In this document: in pieces, positions 1 to 13,716 of the stretch
Numbering within the stretch: position 1 is the stretch's first letter
Layout of the letters: every line of letters starts with the position of its first letter
Assembly: GCA_019787685.1 (NCBI GenBank)
Contig: JAHNUO010000009.1
Location: forward strand, 1,798,001 to 1,862,000
Direction: 5' to 3'
DNA from: Chiua virens
Lineage: Eukaryota; Basidiomycota; Agaricomycetes; Boletales; Boletaceae
Length of the DNA: 64,000 nt
Notes under the pieces: model-generated
Seen by the model: the letters and a program-made list of their open reading frames with translations, nothing else
Told to the model about the DNA's origin: nothing
Databases searched by the model: none
Position numbers and translations under genes: made by a program

Positions 1-697
1 CACAGAGAAGAAGGGAGCGAGGAGAAATCAATCGCATCTGCTGAACATTCAGTGACCCTCAGATTGGGGTGACATAGTCTCCCCCTACACTGTAGGTCTA
101 AAAGCCTATTTCCCTGAGCGTATTCGCATCAAAAGGGAGTGTCCGGCGAGAATTCTCAATCGCACAGGACTGGCTTTATTCAGCACATCCAGCAAGAATA
201 TTAATATTCAATTGCATTGGATGTGAATTATCAGGTGTCCACCAAGAGCAGTCAGCGGCGGGTATATCGCACAGCTGGCCACTCGGGGCTCATAACCTGT
301 TAGAACAGACCGGTTCCAAAGGGCCCGGTTGTCCCGAGGGCAGAGTCACTGCTCTGGTGACTTACCTGATGGTGAAGCTCAAGACGATATTGTGGAGGAT
401 GGAGAGAGAGAAGATTGTTATTCTGTATATACAGTAGAACATGTTTATATATCTACTGTAATGCTATGCTGTACCTGTAGTGAGGAGTAATGGTACTGCA
501 TTGATGATTGTAACTAATTGTATTGTAGTGCCTAAGGTACTACAATAAGTCTATAGTCGTTCCGGTACTTCCAGAGCGCAGGAACCTCGGAACTTCCGGA
601 AGCGGAAGCCTCGGAAGCGCGGGAACTACCCGGAACGGTCGGAACAGTTTATACATATTCCAACAGAACTGTAGTCTGTAATTAACAGGGCCTCCAG
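1..697. other. Intergenic, no gene seen; short GGAAC-rich patch
   Basis: I see no supportable coding exon here. Positions about 560-650 hold a low-complexity stretch in which the words GGAAC, CGGAA and TTCCGG recur many times with short spacers. It could be a degenerate minisatellite or the edge of the transposon relic that follows. The patch is much richer in CpG than the relic on its right. Confidence 0.4.
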
Positions 698-2222
698 GAT
701 TGCAGTGGTGCCACCTTTTCCTGGACTACAAAGGTTCCCTGATGGCCATGGATTTTCACAATGGACCAGTAATGACTCAAAGGCACTGATGAAGGTCGGT
801 TTTTATCTACTTCTCATATCTGTATCTCACCATTTTCAGGTCTACTTGCCAGCCATTGAAGGTCACATTCCAGAATGTATCATTTAAACATTCTGCTCCT
901 TTCTTGAGTTCACTTATATTACCCGGTGAAACGTGATAACAGATGATACACTACTATAGCTGAAAGCCACACTCAATCACTTGCACGAGCACCGAGCTAT
1001 TTTTGAAGAAACTGGTGTCCATCTGAGTGGATTCTCACTTCCCCAACAACATTCCCTTACTCATCATGAATCTCTCATACATCTTTTTGGTGCCCCAAAC
1101 GGCTTGTGCACATCGATCACAGAATCAAAGCACATCTCAGCGGTGAAGAAGCCATGGTGTCGTTCCAACAAACACAAGGCTGTCAGGCAAATCCTACAAA
1201 TGAACCAACGTCTTTCATGACTTGCAGCAGCCCACACTGATTTTGAGGCTTGGGGGATGCTACCCACATCATGGCAGGTGCATGACCCACTGGCAACACA
1301 AAATGGTAAATTTATGATTTACTGGGACTGGACAGCTTGCTAATTGGTCAGCCAAATACAGATGATCTTGAAGAAGGTTCAAGTACTATCCCAGCAGAGG
1401 ACAATCTTGAGTCCTCAGGTATAGTGGATGAGCACCCTTCACTTGCCCACTCAGATGTCAGGCTCACAATAATGTATGGTAAGCATGATACACTTTCATG
1501 TTCAGTCGTTGCCAGTGTCTGGCAGAAATGACATGTATTATAAGCTCATAACTGTGCAAGGAATGTGTTGGCACTTGCCATCAAACTCAATGTCCCTTCA
1601 CTACCTCAGCTCATTGTCACTACCTTCCTCAACGAACAACCTGACCACTCTCAATCTGCATCGATCAGTGCTTCCAGCAATTGTCCTGAATTTACTGGGC
1701 CTGTCAAGGTCTTTCACTCAGCCACTGCAACATTTGTTTCACCAAGCGACCCAAGCGGCATTGGTGGCATGTGGCGTGAACAAATTCACGCAATGCTGTC
1801 ATGGCATCATGGCCCTGCACGATATGACTGTGTGCTTGTGAGGCAATGTGAGCACAAGTGATACAGAGGAGGGAATGTTGAGCATGGACTTTGTTCGCAT
1901 TTTTTGCTTTTTCTCATTCATTCACACTAATGGACAGACATGCCCTTGTGCCCTGGTTCATTGGTTCAATTGCTTGGCCAATGAACCAGACAACCTCACA
2001 GGAATGTGGAAGGTTGCACCATTGTTTCATGAGGATGGCTCAAAAAATCTTGCAGTCATTCATATCAAGAGTATTGTTCGTCTTGCTCACTTACTCCCTA
2101 TTTTCAGCAATGAGCAAGTGCCTCCGGGCATTAATCTTCACAATTCATTGGATGTGTACCATGGTTTTTATGTCAATCGTTTTGCTGACCACCATGCATT
2201 TGAACTCGTTTGACATCATGTA
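698..2222 (+). pseudogene. Decayed Plavaka/KDZ-type transposase (C-terminal half)
   Basis: Three-frame reading recovers a chain of motifs that I recognise from the Plavaka/CxC-type (KDZ superfamily) transposase-like proteins common in basidiomycetes. They are VPPFPGLQRFPDG with SQWTSNDSKALMK near 705-790, GFSLPQQHSLTHHESLI then LFGAPNGLCTSITESKHI near 1036-1135, and the tail IHLxxIVR-AHLLPIF, LDVYHGFYVNRFADHHAFE near 2060-2210. A GTCGGT...TTTCAG intron after ALMK (about 798-839) is still visible. The reading frame changes several times and contains stops (for example CTTTCATGA at 1214-1222), so no intact protein can be made. The N-terminal half is not present in the window. The stretch is poor in CpG, as in the larger island at 40-55 kb, which fits an old methylated element. 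Family assignment is from remembered motifs; the decay is seen directly. Confidence 0.82.
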
Positions 2223-2760
2223 CTAGTAGTGACTAAATGATTTATCCTAAGTGCACAAAGCTTCATGAGATATGGCAAGACAGACAAGACAATGTAAAAC
2301 TTTGGCTAATGGTCTTGTATTCCTTGTGTGGCTTCTGCTGGTGCGTGAGACAAATAATATTATGCAAGGACATTTAGGTCACGAAAAGACTTTTGCAAAT
2401 CTTCTGATGGGGTTTGGGGTTCAAGCATCAAGCATGGTGAGCAGTGAGCATGGTCCCCTGTTGCGTGGTGGCTGCATGGGGGTCCGGGGTCACCATCACG
2501 GCAGTCGTCGTCATCACACGGTTGGTGTTGGTATTCATTCCGTTCGTTGCGTTGCATTCAAACATGAGTATGCGGTGCACGCGATGTATTTCCGCATGCA
2601 GCGTCACCGCGCCCGCACCTGGGGGGGACCGTGGGAACGGGGTTGCCGCACGTCAACTCGGTGGCCACCAGGGGCCAAGTACATGTACATATATTGATCA
2701 AAATACAGAACAGAACCACATTGCAACCCAAACCCACATGCAAAAGCTCCTTAAATAGCA
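2223..2760. other. No gene seen; GC-rich patch after the transposase relic
   Basis: Short open frames occur on both strands between 2272 and 2700 but none shows a recognisable motif or a convincing start and splice pattern. The part at 2430-2680 is clearly richer in CpG than the relic to its left, so the boundary of the old element is probably near 2.4 kb. Confidence 0.35.
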
Positions 2761-4071
2761 CTATGTAGACTTCGTAAAGTTTCCTGATGCAGTGAACATC
2801 CCGAACAAACCACCAATCATTAAGTACATCTTGGTGACAATGTCAGCCCATACTGGAACAGCGCCCATTCCAGCAGCCTGAAGCCAAGCAAACCAGCTAC
2901 CAGATTTAACTGCGGCACCCCAAAAGTACCTTTGCAGCCATGCAGCAGCGGAATCTAGCATCGAGTTGAGCTTGGGCACTCTGTATCAAATTATAATCAT
3001 ACATTTGAGAGGACCTGCCGGTCCAAAGCCGAGCAGACTCAAAAACGGCCTAAGTATCCACCCTTGCGGAATGAGTAACACGGCCACAGAAAATGCAAGT
3101 GCATGGAAGAGGTCTGGATACTGCTTGTTGATCTCACCTGTGGGCGTTTAGCAATCCCAGTCCACCTCGACGCACAAGACGGACGTACAGACGGCGACTA
3201 CAAGCCTCTGAATGTGTGGTTTTGCAGTGCGAATGTAATCCGTGGCAACCCCTTCCTCGATCCCGAGACGTTGAAAAAGATGTTCAAGGTCCAGAGCAAC
3301 TTTATCCAGGATCTCGTCGACCATGGTTGTCAATTCAGCGCAGCCGGGTGCCCCATCTGGAGATGGACGTGTTTCGAGGTCTTTCGCTATCGATGTAAAA
3401 ACGCCTTCAAGCTCTTCGGTGACCATATCCAAAGTCATGTCGTGAGTGTGAAGAGTCTCTTGTATGGTGTTGTGAAAAGTGGCGGTGGTGTTTACTATGT
3501 CATACATCGCAGAGATGATATCAGTGAATTTGGTGGAATCGAAGAAAACGGCGGCGCTGTTGAGAAGCTGAGGAACGTAATCTTGCATGGTATTCTCATA
3601 TTTTTCGACTGCGTCCCAAAAGTCAGAGGGTGATCCATCACTGTTAGGTAGTGCAAGAGCCCCAGGTTGCACTAAAGCCACCTGGTTCAGGTCTGAAGGG
3701 AGCAATGCGCCTGCAAATAGAATGAGAAAATTGAATAGTGGTGTTGGTCACTGTATTCGAACCCTTTATATTCTCGATAATGTGGGACGGATTCAAGAAC
3801 GCTGTGTACTCCTCAACTTTGACGACTTGAGACCATGTCCGTGAGTCTACCACTGTCATATCTGGTCAACAAAGAGTTAAATATTGAAAGGGCAAGAGAG
3901 GACAATTGTCACAGTACCGCTGGACGACCCCGCAGCTCCTTGGTCTACCTCGGTCTCAGGCTGTAAGCCAGTGTCGAGACTGTCATTGCTCAGCACACCA
4001 ATGGGAAAGGACAAGAAAAAGAGGTAAGCAGGAATAAGCACTAGTAGCGATGATGGTTGCAAAACGCGCAT
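2761..4071 (-). CDS. Ifi6/ISG12-like (Ifi-6-16 domain) protein with signal peptide
   Basis: Five exons can be joined without frame trouble: 4071-3918, 3861-3763, 3710-3189, 3137-3003 and 2954-2761, giving about 367 residues. All four introns (48-56 bp) have GT-AG ends. The N-terminus (MRVLQPSSLLVLIPAYLFFLSFPIGVLS) looks like a signal peptide. The middle, about residues 95-265, is acidic and probably helical with no motif I know. The C-terminus has LFHALAFSVAVLLIPQGWILRPFLSLLGFGPAGPLK, then SAAAWLQRYFWGAAVKSGSWFAWLQAAGMGAVP. This is the glycine/alanine-rich hydrophobic pattern of the interferon-alpha-inducible 6-16 (Ifi6/27) family, which basidiomycetes carry in secreted multi-domain forms. 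Its role in fungi is unknown to me. It likely sits in the secretory pathway or a membrane. The start is the first ATG of the signal peptide. The gene is divergent from the small + strand gene starting at 4477. Confidence 0.75.
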
Positions 4072-4476
4072 GATGACCTGGGCTCGGTGGAGGTGTCAAG
4101 TCAACAGGACAAGATGTGCGCCTACAGGCCCGCTTCAGCCCACGACTCTTCTTCGTGAGAAGATATCTATGAAATCAGTACCTCAGTGGCATCAACTTGG
4201 AGTGCCTTGCAGCAGCGCCCTTTGTAGGCGTCTTGATCCTTGTTGGACTATGTCACAGGTGCTATCCATTATTTGCGTTGTAATGGTACGATTTTGAACA
4301 CTCGGTCTCAAATCAGACAGAGAACTGGCAGTGTGGCACACCCCACTGGCAACGCCTGTCAGCTATACAACATCAGTGATTTTCCTGGTATCAGATGACC
4401 TCAACAACAAGACTCCGAGTCATACTTGTCTAACACGATGTTGCTGGTATAGGGTGTGCGTGTCATATTTTCAAGC
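4072..4476. other. Intergenic region between divergent genes
   Basis: This separates the Ifi6-like gene on the minus strand from the next plus-strand gene, so it should hold both promoters. A short open frame at 4331-4476 has no recognisable feature. I see no clear TATA element. Confidence 0.4.
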
Positions 4477-4734
4477 ATGCTACAATTTCGCATTGCTCAC
4501 GACGATTCAAGCGGTGTTTATGACTTTGGTGCAAACGAGAACAATCGGTGAGACGTCTTCAGCGCGGTCGTTTGTATTGCCTCATTACTCACAAACAGTA
4601 GGTACATTGCTTACCCGGAACTTGTGGAGACGCTTGTCGCTTACCTTAGACGTGAGGTGCAACGACTCGAACAGATTCGCGACGAAGCCATCCTTGGACC
4701 ACGGGTTATGGGTAGGGAGTTCGGAAGAAGTTGA
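4477..4734 (+). CDS. Small unknown protein, two exons
   Basis: ATG at 4477, a GTGAGA...ACAG intron at 4548-4598 and a TGA at 4732 give a 68-residue protein. It begins MLQFRIAHDDSSGVYDFG and ends in a helical, charged stretch (YPELVETLVAYLRREVQRLEQIR) followed by ILGPRVMGREFGRS. An in-frame TAG lies upstream of the ATG. I do not recognise the family. The amphipathic helix looks like a real protein segment rather than chance, but the 5' end could include an earlier exon and a longer product is possible. Confidence 0.4.
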
Positions 4735-5124
4735 TGTGGGGAAAGGTGAGACCTTAGGGTGCTTTATACACTAGGTAATTTTATCTCGCTTGATCTGTCG
4801 CGAAACTGCAATCCTTATCGCATAATATCAGAATATACCTTTCCCACCTTACTGGTAGTATATTGATGGCACGCTCGACATAGAGGAACGCACCGTTTCG
4901 TTGTTCATCTGGTCATAAGTGACAGGTGCTTGACCGAGTCCTAGCTACAAATAAACCTATCCCTCAAAAGTGGAGTGACTTTGCGCCAGGAATGCCTCTA
5001 AATTTATCCCTGTGGACCTTGTTCACAAGACACAATCAAACGGCCCGAATACCTCCGATGCTTATTATCGACATCAGGTGTACACTTGTCCGTGAACTCG
5101 CCGTCAGCTTCGCTTCTATCCACA
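4735..5124. other. Intergenic, presumed promoter of the PxpA-like gene
   Basis: No exon with family similarity is seen. An open frame at 4926-5210 runs into the first exon of the PxpA-like gene in another frame and is probably a shadow. Confidence 0.35.
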
Positions 5125-6455
5125 ATGTCGAAACCGTTACGTGCCACGGTCAATTGCGACATGGGGGAGGTAGGGCTGATACATTGGCATCCGGAATGAT
5201 TTCTCTCTAACTCTTGACCAAGGGTTTTTCTCTATTCACGATGGTGGGTATGCTCTGACTTGGGCTTCAAGTGGCCTGGGTCATGTAGTGAACGTAAGGA
5301 ATTAGGGCGACGACGAAGGTCTCATGAAAACCATCCACTTGGCTAATATTGCATGTGGATTCCATGCATCGTGAGCTGGAACAACGATCCATCTCGGTTC
5401 CAATGCTTATCTGGCGTCATTTTTTTCAGGGACTTTTCTGTGATGAACAAGACTGTGCTTCTTGCCAAGGTGAATCACGTTCTCGTCGGTGCTCATCCAT
5501 CCCTTCCAGACCTACAAGGCTTCGGGCGGCGTGAGATGGCTATCGAACCGGTAAGCCGCACAAGTTTTATCGAGGCCGACTGACTCTGAGCTGATGTACT
5601 CTCATCCAGGACGAACTTGCATCTTGCTTCGTTTACCAAGTCGGCGCATTGGACGGCTTCCTGAAGCGTCACGGACTCCCTCTCAACCATGTCCGTGCTC
5701 CCGGTTCTCCGAGATCTTGCCTGACCTTGCAGGGTTTGTTCGTGTCGTCTAGATCAAACCACACGGTGCTATATACGGGCAAACGGCACGTAACCTCGAC
5801 CTCGCCCGTGCCGTCGTGGGCGTGGCCAACATTTTCACTGGTCGTGGGGCCCGCCCCGACACGGGTGTCGCCTTCATGGGCCTCGCGGGCACTGCTCACC
5901 AACACGCAGCTGAAGAGTTAGGCGTGCCATTCATTGCGGGTAGCATATCCTTTCCTTGCATGCCCGTCGCCGCGGATATCACTCACAGCGAATGACACAG
6001 AATGGTTCGCAGACCTCGACTATAGTGACGAAGGAAAGCTGTTGATCACAAAGTAACGCTTCCTTGACCCGACCGGCGCCGACCTGCTGACAATCTGTAG
6101 GAAGCATGACCCTGTTCCACTCGACGTCGTCCGACAACGAGTACGTCTTTTTCAAGGACGGGATGGACCCGTGTCACGAGCTGATCTGACTGGCTTGCAC
6201 GTCAGGTTCAAAACTTGCTCCAGTTGCACGTGGTGACCACGGTTGGCGGCACACACTTGCCTATCGGTCAGAACGTCTCCGAGGTATCCATCTGCTGTCA
6301 TTCCGATACGCCTGTGAGTGGGACCGGTCGCTGTTTTCTGCTTCGTACATGCAACCTGATTCGTGTACCCATCATTGGCACAGGGTGCAGTTGAAATTGC
6401 GCAGACAGTCAAGGGATTGGTGGATGAGAGCAACAGAGCGGCTGGATATGTGTGA
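5125..6455 (+). CDS. LamB/YcsF family protein (5-oxoprolinase subunit A-like)
   Basis: A chain of short exons gives a full-length LamB/YcsF protein of about 260 residues: 5125-5169, 5223-5243, 5306-5370, 5430-5550, 5610-5690, 5753-5939, then further exons to TGA at 6453. Recognisable blocks in order are [127 protein letters not shown], and [23 protein letters not shown]. In bacteria the family (PxpA) works with PxpB/PxpC in ATP-dependent 5-oxoproline hydrolysis; fungal lamB homologues are tied to lactam use. The conserved Asp/His residues of the NCDMGE, CGFHA and KPHG motifs are all present. No PxpB/C-like partner is seen nearby. One intron uses a GTCCGT donor. The start ATG directly precedes the conserved block. 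Confidence 0.92.
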
Positions 6456-6930
6456 TCCAGGTATGATTGTCCTGCATGTCGTGGTCGTGAATGTGGAACG
6501 ATGAGACTGTTGCCTGCTACTTCGACTGTACAGTGAGAGATTGGGACGTGACTTCCTGACACTGAATTCCGCATAGTGCAAGTTTAACCATACAGTAGCA
6601 GTACTTGACGTGAGTTACCCGGCGATGGAGTGGAGTGAAACACTGAGTCCTATGTATATGAGGGTTCGTTTAAGCTTCTATACCCACTATCTGGGCGTGT
6701 CATTGTGTGATTAGCTCGCTCATAACACACTATGGAGAATATAAGTATAACATGGTGCTACGGAAAGGAAAGAAGGTCAACAGAATCAATCGACCAATTG
6801 GTCCGGCATGATAAAGGTGCAGTCAGCCGGAATGCTGATCAATATGATATCAATGGCACAACACTCGTGCTCGACGCAAGAACCACAATGCAGATGGATG
6901 ATAACTATTTCAGCTTCCGTTGCGAGGCCT
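6456..6930. other. Intergenic region, no gene supported
   Basis: A 135-residue open frame begins at 6732 on the plus strand, but it overlaps the more plausible minus-strand exons that follow and shows no motif. I treat it as non-coding. Confidence 0.35.
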
Positions 6931-6931
6931 C

Positions 6932-7620
6932 CGGGGGTGCCGATGTCGCGTCCACGGTCATAGGTTCAGGCAGTGGACGAACTGGCGGACCACGCGATCC
7001 TTCCCAGTCAGGGTTGTACGCCGGAGGAAGTCTCCCGAATCCGAACGGTGTCATGATGGGGTCTCAAGTCCTCGTGCCGAGCCGGTTCGGTCGGCGGACC
7101 AGATCGCACGACACCAGACATACTTTGGGAGGGGTCTGAAGCGCTCACATTTGAGTGTGGCACGCCGTCCAAAGAGACACCTGTATAATTGATCGACACC
7201 TGTGCTTTGGTGTCATTCCAGAGGATGTCTGAGCAGAATGATCTGGTATTGGTCGGGACGATCACATGACTGACGCAAACATGAATCAGACGGCTTGTAT
7301 GCTTACCTTGGGATGGTAAGGGTATGGTGTGACGATAGACATCGCCGCTACCCCATCATCTATGTCTATTATTGGAGCAGGTTGGTGCTGGTGGCGCCTT
7401 CTCCAACAGACAAAGCCTGTGCTGAGATACTAATTCCTATCAATAGCTTATCATACGCTTACCACCTACATATACGGTGACGTTCTGCTCTTCGCACTCA
7501 AAGCTCAAGCGGTCATATCCCAACTGGTTCCAGACTCTGCTCGGAATAAGGGACTTAGGAAACCCAAATGCGAGTAAAACATCAGTTACCTCGATCCTGA
7601 GTCACGACCATCGAGAGCTA
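6932..7620 (-). CDS. Unknown protein, intron structure unresolved
   Basis: Several protein-like segments lie on the minus strand between good splice signals: SLIPSRVWNQLGYDRLSFECEEQNVTVYVG (about 7563-7474, donor GTAAGCG), DIDDGVAAMSIVTPYPYHPK (about 7370-7311, donor GTAAGCA), DILWNDTKAQVSINYTG, and a last exon TPFGFGRLPPAYNPDWEGSRGPPVRPLPEPM ending at TGA/TAG near 6932. N-glycosylation sequons (NVT, NYT) and a proline-rich, PPAY-containing tail suggest a secreted or single-pass membrane protein. I could not find a start codon or make all exon phases agree, so the gene may be longer, alternatively spliced or damaged. Family not recognised. Confidence 0.35.
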
Positions 7621-7744
7621 AGTATCATGAGAGCGGGTGCGTGTTCATTATATACGTGCGTACAGTAATAAGTGGATGCAATAATCTCTATATGCGTCGT
7701 GATAAAGATGCCCGAATCTAGCTCTGATGTTTAGCAATGCCAAT

Positions 7745-10572
<2,828 letters not shown>

Positions 10573-11428
10573 CTTGAGACAACTCGCGTTTGGTCCAACC
10601 CAAAAATTTAGTCACTGAACTGCATGAGAACAAACTACCAAATTGGACTCGGCATTTATTAGCTTTGTCGATTAGAGCGTGATGAATCAAAGAACTTGCA
10701 ACTTCGATACTATCACAGGTACCAATCGAATGAAAATAGTGTCCGCTAGTTTATTGAAGTGTATCAAAAAGATCCGTTATCTCGAATGATGACTTTGGAT
10801 GGACCATTCAATGTTGTTAATGAGTGACCGAGCCTAAGATATAACTACATGTTGCTTCAACGAAGTCATCAGAGCTTCGGACTCATCAGCTTCCCGTCAA
10901 GTACTACTCCTTGCACACTTTCAGGTTCAACTTACGATACAAATCACATTAATAAAGTACAAAGGTTCAGAATCAAAGGTAGGCACATTTTAAGACAGAT
11001 AAATGAATTGTATGCGTCATGGTTTCACCCGACCGTCAAGGCCACATAGTAGCAACTCCTCGCGAGAGGAGCGGGTACGGAAGATACAGGAATATGACGC
11101 CCCACGGCCACCCTACATCAGCCCTCGGATCCCCTGCAACGAATCGACACCGCAAGGTGGACTCAGCCGCAGAAGACCACACAGAAAGCGAGCTAGGCAG
11201 CGGCGCTCGTTCTCGTGAGCACCCAGATGGATGCCCCGCTCCACCAATCTGAAATCAGACGCTATTCAGAAGTGAATCTGCGCACAAGGCTAACGTTTTC
11301 GTGAGTTGGATGGACACTTGAAGAGCAACAACTAGCGGAGTTGCTCTTTATATATATACTTTGCTCAACTTTTCAATCTCCGACTCATTTACTCGACGCG
11401 TCTCTCGGAAGTCGCGCCTCGCACCCCG
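10573..11428. other. Intergenic between MEF1 and the Spc19 gene
   Basis: Divergent promoters are expected here. Overlapping short frames at 10990-11260 are rich in Arg, Ser and Pro and lack motifs. The last 100 bp before the Spc19 start (11335-11425) are AT-rich with TATATATA at about 11350, a candidate core promoter. Confidence 0.35.
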
Positions 11429-12177
11429 ATGCCTCCACGTCTGTCAGCCCTCCCTAGGCCTAGAGAATCCGTCTTTGCAGGTTCGCATGACATTTATCGT
11501 GGGGATGCCAATGCAATCTGCCCACCGAATCTGAGGGAATGCGTGCTTGCGATGGAAGACTGTTGCGAAGAGGTAGCGCCAAACACGTAGTCGACTGAAC
11601 GTACTCATCGCAGAATAGGCGTACGAGGCTCAGCAACTCCTCCGTAATGGCACATGTGATCTAACGAGGATGAGTAAAGTGTTGGAGAATCAGAGGGTAT
11701 ACTTCATGTCCTCCCATCTTATCACGGACTAACAGTCACCAGGTCTTCCTCCTCATAGACGAAGGCACCGTGCGCAGGAATAAGACAGACCTCGCAGATG
11801 AGATCGAACCACAAATTAATGAGCTCATCGAACGCGCGGAAAGAGGTCTGAAAGCCCTCAGCCGAAAACAGGCATTGGTTCAAAGCAAGGTCTGTCCTTC
11901 GTCCCGCATGAGGGTAGGTCATCGACTAGCCAGTGAGACAGGTAGAAGCGGCCCAAGCAATGCAGTCTCGCGCAGCAACAGCACCAACCGCAAATAAGCG
12001 CGAGGAACGCAGGCTTCAGATGCTGTCGAAACAACGGCAGCGACTCGATGAGGAAGTAAGGGTCCTTGAGTCGGAAATCCTGGCACTGGTCCGTTTTTTT
12101 TTTTTCAGAATATACCCATTTATACTTACCCTTCGCAATAGCAGAACAGAAAATTGACACGTTCAGGTTTGGTGTGA
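11429..12177 (+). CDS. SPC19: DASH complex subunit Spc19
   Basis: Spc19 is part of the DASH/Dam1 ring that couples kinetochores to microtubules. Exons 11429-11572, 11619-11696, 11743-11889, 11942-12088 and 12145-12177 all keep phase 0 and give 182 residues. Blocks I recognise from basidiomycete Spc19 are ESVFAGSHDIYRGD, CPPNLRECVLAMEDCCEEAYEAQQLLRNGT, MSKVLENQRVFLLIDEGTVRRNK, DEIEPQINELIERAERGLKAL, and a C-terminal coiled coil (KREERRLQMLSKQRQRLDEEVRVLESEI). The last junction is uncertain: the donor GTCCGT is followed by a T11 run and CAG, and I placed the acceptor at the later GCAG (12144), giving a short end LNRKLTRSGLV. An earlier stop by retention of this intron is possible. Confidence 0.83.
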
Positions 12178-12419
12178 CCCCAGTTGCCCTCCATGGATTA
12201 AAGAGATTTCTTCGACATCACCAAATCAATACAACGTGGGAAATGTGGTAACCCTTCGCAACAAGCCAACAGATTGAGTAACCTCCTGAACTCCGATTTG
12301 CAATGCAAGGGGCGATATAAGCATATCCCAGTGCCGTACAGTTAGGGACAGACTTTGGTTCTGTTCTTTACGTGTGTTCGTTTACCCTCCGAAATTTATA
12401 CCTTTGCATCGCATACTTT

Positions 12420-13050
12420 CCCGCTGACGAGTCCTCATTGTTCATCTAGGTAGCATATACCAATTACTCATACACGCTCTTTAGTGAAGAGTCGGTGTGT
12501 GGCAGAAAGGCTTCATCGAGGCTGACCGCTATGGATCACATCGACAAATGCAACTCGTCAAGATCAAGCGCGCAAATTTTCCCCCACGTTGCTGTCTCAT
12601 GTTGGTTGCCACAAACGAGCTTCAATGGTGGTATCTCGGAGCCCAATGTTAACCCCACCTTTGGATTTGGCAGTGTTCTTTCCCTATCTGCACGAACCAC
12701 TCGGAACGCAATCGTGCACGTCTTCATCCCTCCTGTTGCCTTGGTTTTAGCCGATTGGGATAAGTATGTCCAGTGACGAGTGGCGGCAGATCTTATGTCA
12801 GGTCGGGGACAATCTTACCTTATGCCGTATTGAGATACAGTACTTAAGGTCTTCGAGAAATTTCTAAACAAACCATTCCCACTCACAGGGCTCTGCCACG
12901 TTGGATGATTTTGTATCTTTCGCCTCTGTCTCGTCCGCTGTCAAGCTTCCTTCTTTCCCGCTCTGCCATTTCTGGACATTGGGTCTCGTAGCTGCAGAGG
13001 TGAGCGTAGTTGGGCTCATGGACATCCGATGAAGGGAGTATTCATGCTAG
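12420..13050 (+). other. Possible small multi-exon gene, unresolved
   Basis: A frame at about 12495-12650 reads VWQKGFIEADRYGSHRQMQLVKIK then RANFPPRCCLMLVATNELQWWYLGAQ, with a hydrophobic segment that looks like a membrane helix. Another at about 12890-13000 reads SATLDDFVSFASVSSAVKLPSFPLCHFWTLGLVAAE and ends at a GTGAGC donor. I could not connect these to a start codon or to one another with confidence. Family unknown. Confidence 0.27.
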
Positions 13051-13716
13051 GGTCGGCCATGTCCCTGGTTAATATATTTCCGACAAGCAAGTGAAGTTAC
13101 GAAGGTTGAGTTGAGACCCCTGTTGAGTATATAACCATTTTTATCAACGTGCACTCGTTTTGACCCTACAATTCTGTTGGGTTCAAGCCATGCCGTTTTC
13201 AAAGCGTCCGATTAATTGCCCATCAACGTTTTAACGAGGGCAAGTGCCTTGAATGGTTGCGTCACTCAGCCACTTTCAAGGTGCATTTCCCAACCAACTG
13301 CAATACAAGTCGGCGGTTGCAACAAAAGGAGGTTAAGGACTCCAAAAGGGAGAATAAGCAAGAGGTCAAGGTATCGCGGTCGAATCGTCATGCGAGCAGT
13401 CTGTGAGGGCATCACTGTGCTCCGAGTCAGTGGGTCACATGTAAGCGCGACTGAAAGTGAGTTCCAGCTTTCCAAGCCAACTGGTGTCAAGTCGGCTAAA
13501 CAATGAATCAATGCCCCTGATTATCTGTGAGAAAGTTTCCCTGTCAATTTCGTCACATCGTCAAGGCTTGGCCGGTGCAGTGACAGGCTAAGTATTGCTG
13601 GGAGATACTTAGATCGACAGACAAAGCATCGTTGGAATTTCGCCAATCCTCCCCTCATTGCACAAACGGTCTTTATAAGCGCTTGTTGATTAGTTGCGCA
13701 ATTTCCAACTGGAACT
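13051..13716. other. Intergenic, no gene seen
   Basis: Only short frames without motifs are present. The region precedes the seven-TM gene and presumably holds its promoter. Confidence 0.35.

Noticed and set aside
7000..7190. Plus-strand ORFs at 6732-7192 as a gene
   Set aside because: The complementary strand gives a more natural proline-rich tail with splice sites; the plus-strand frames have no motif.
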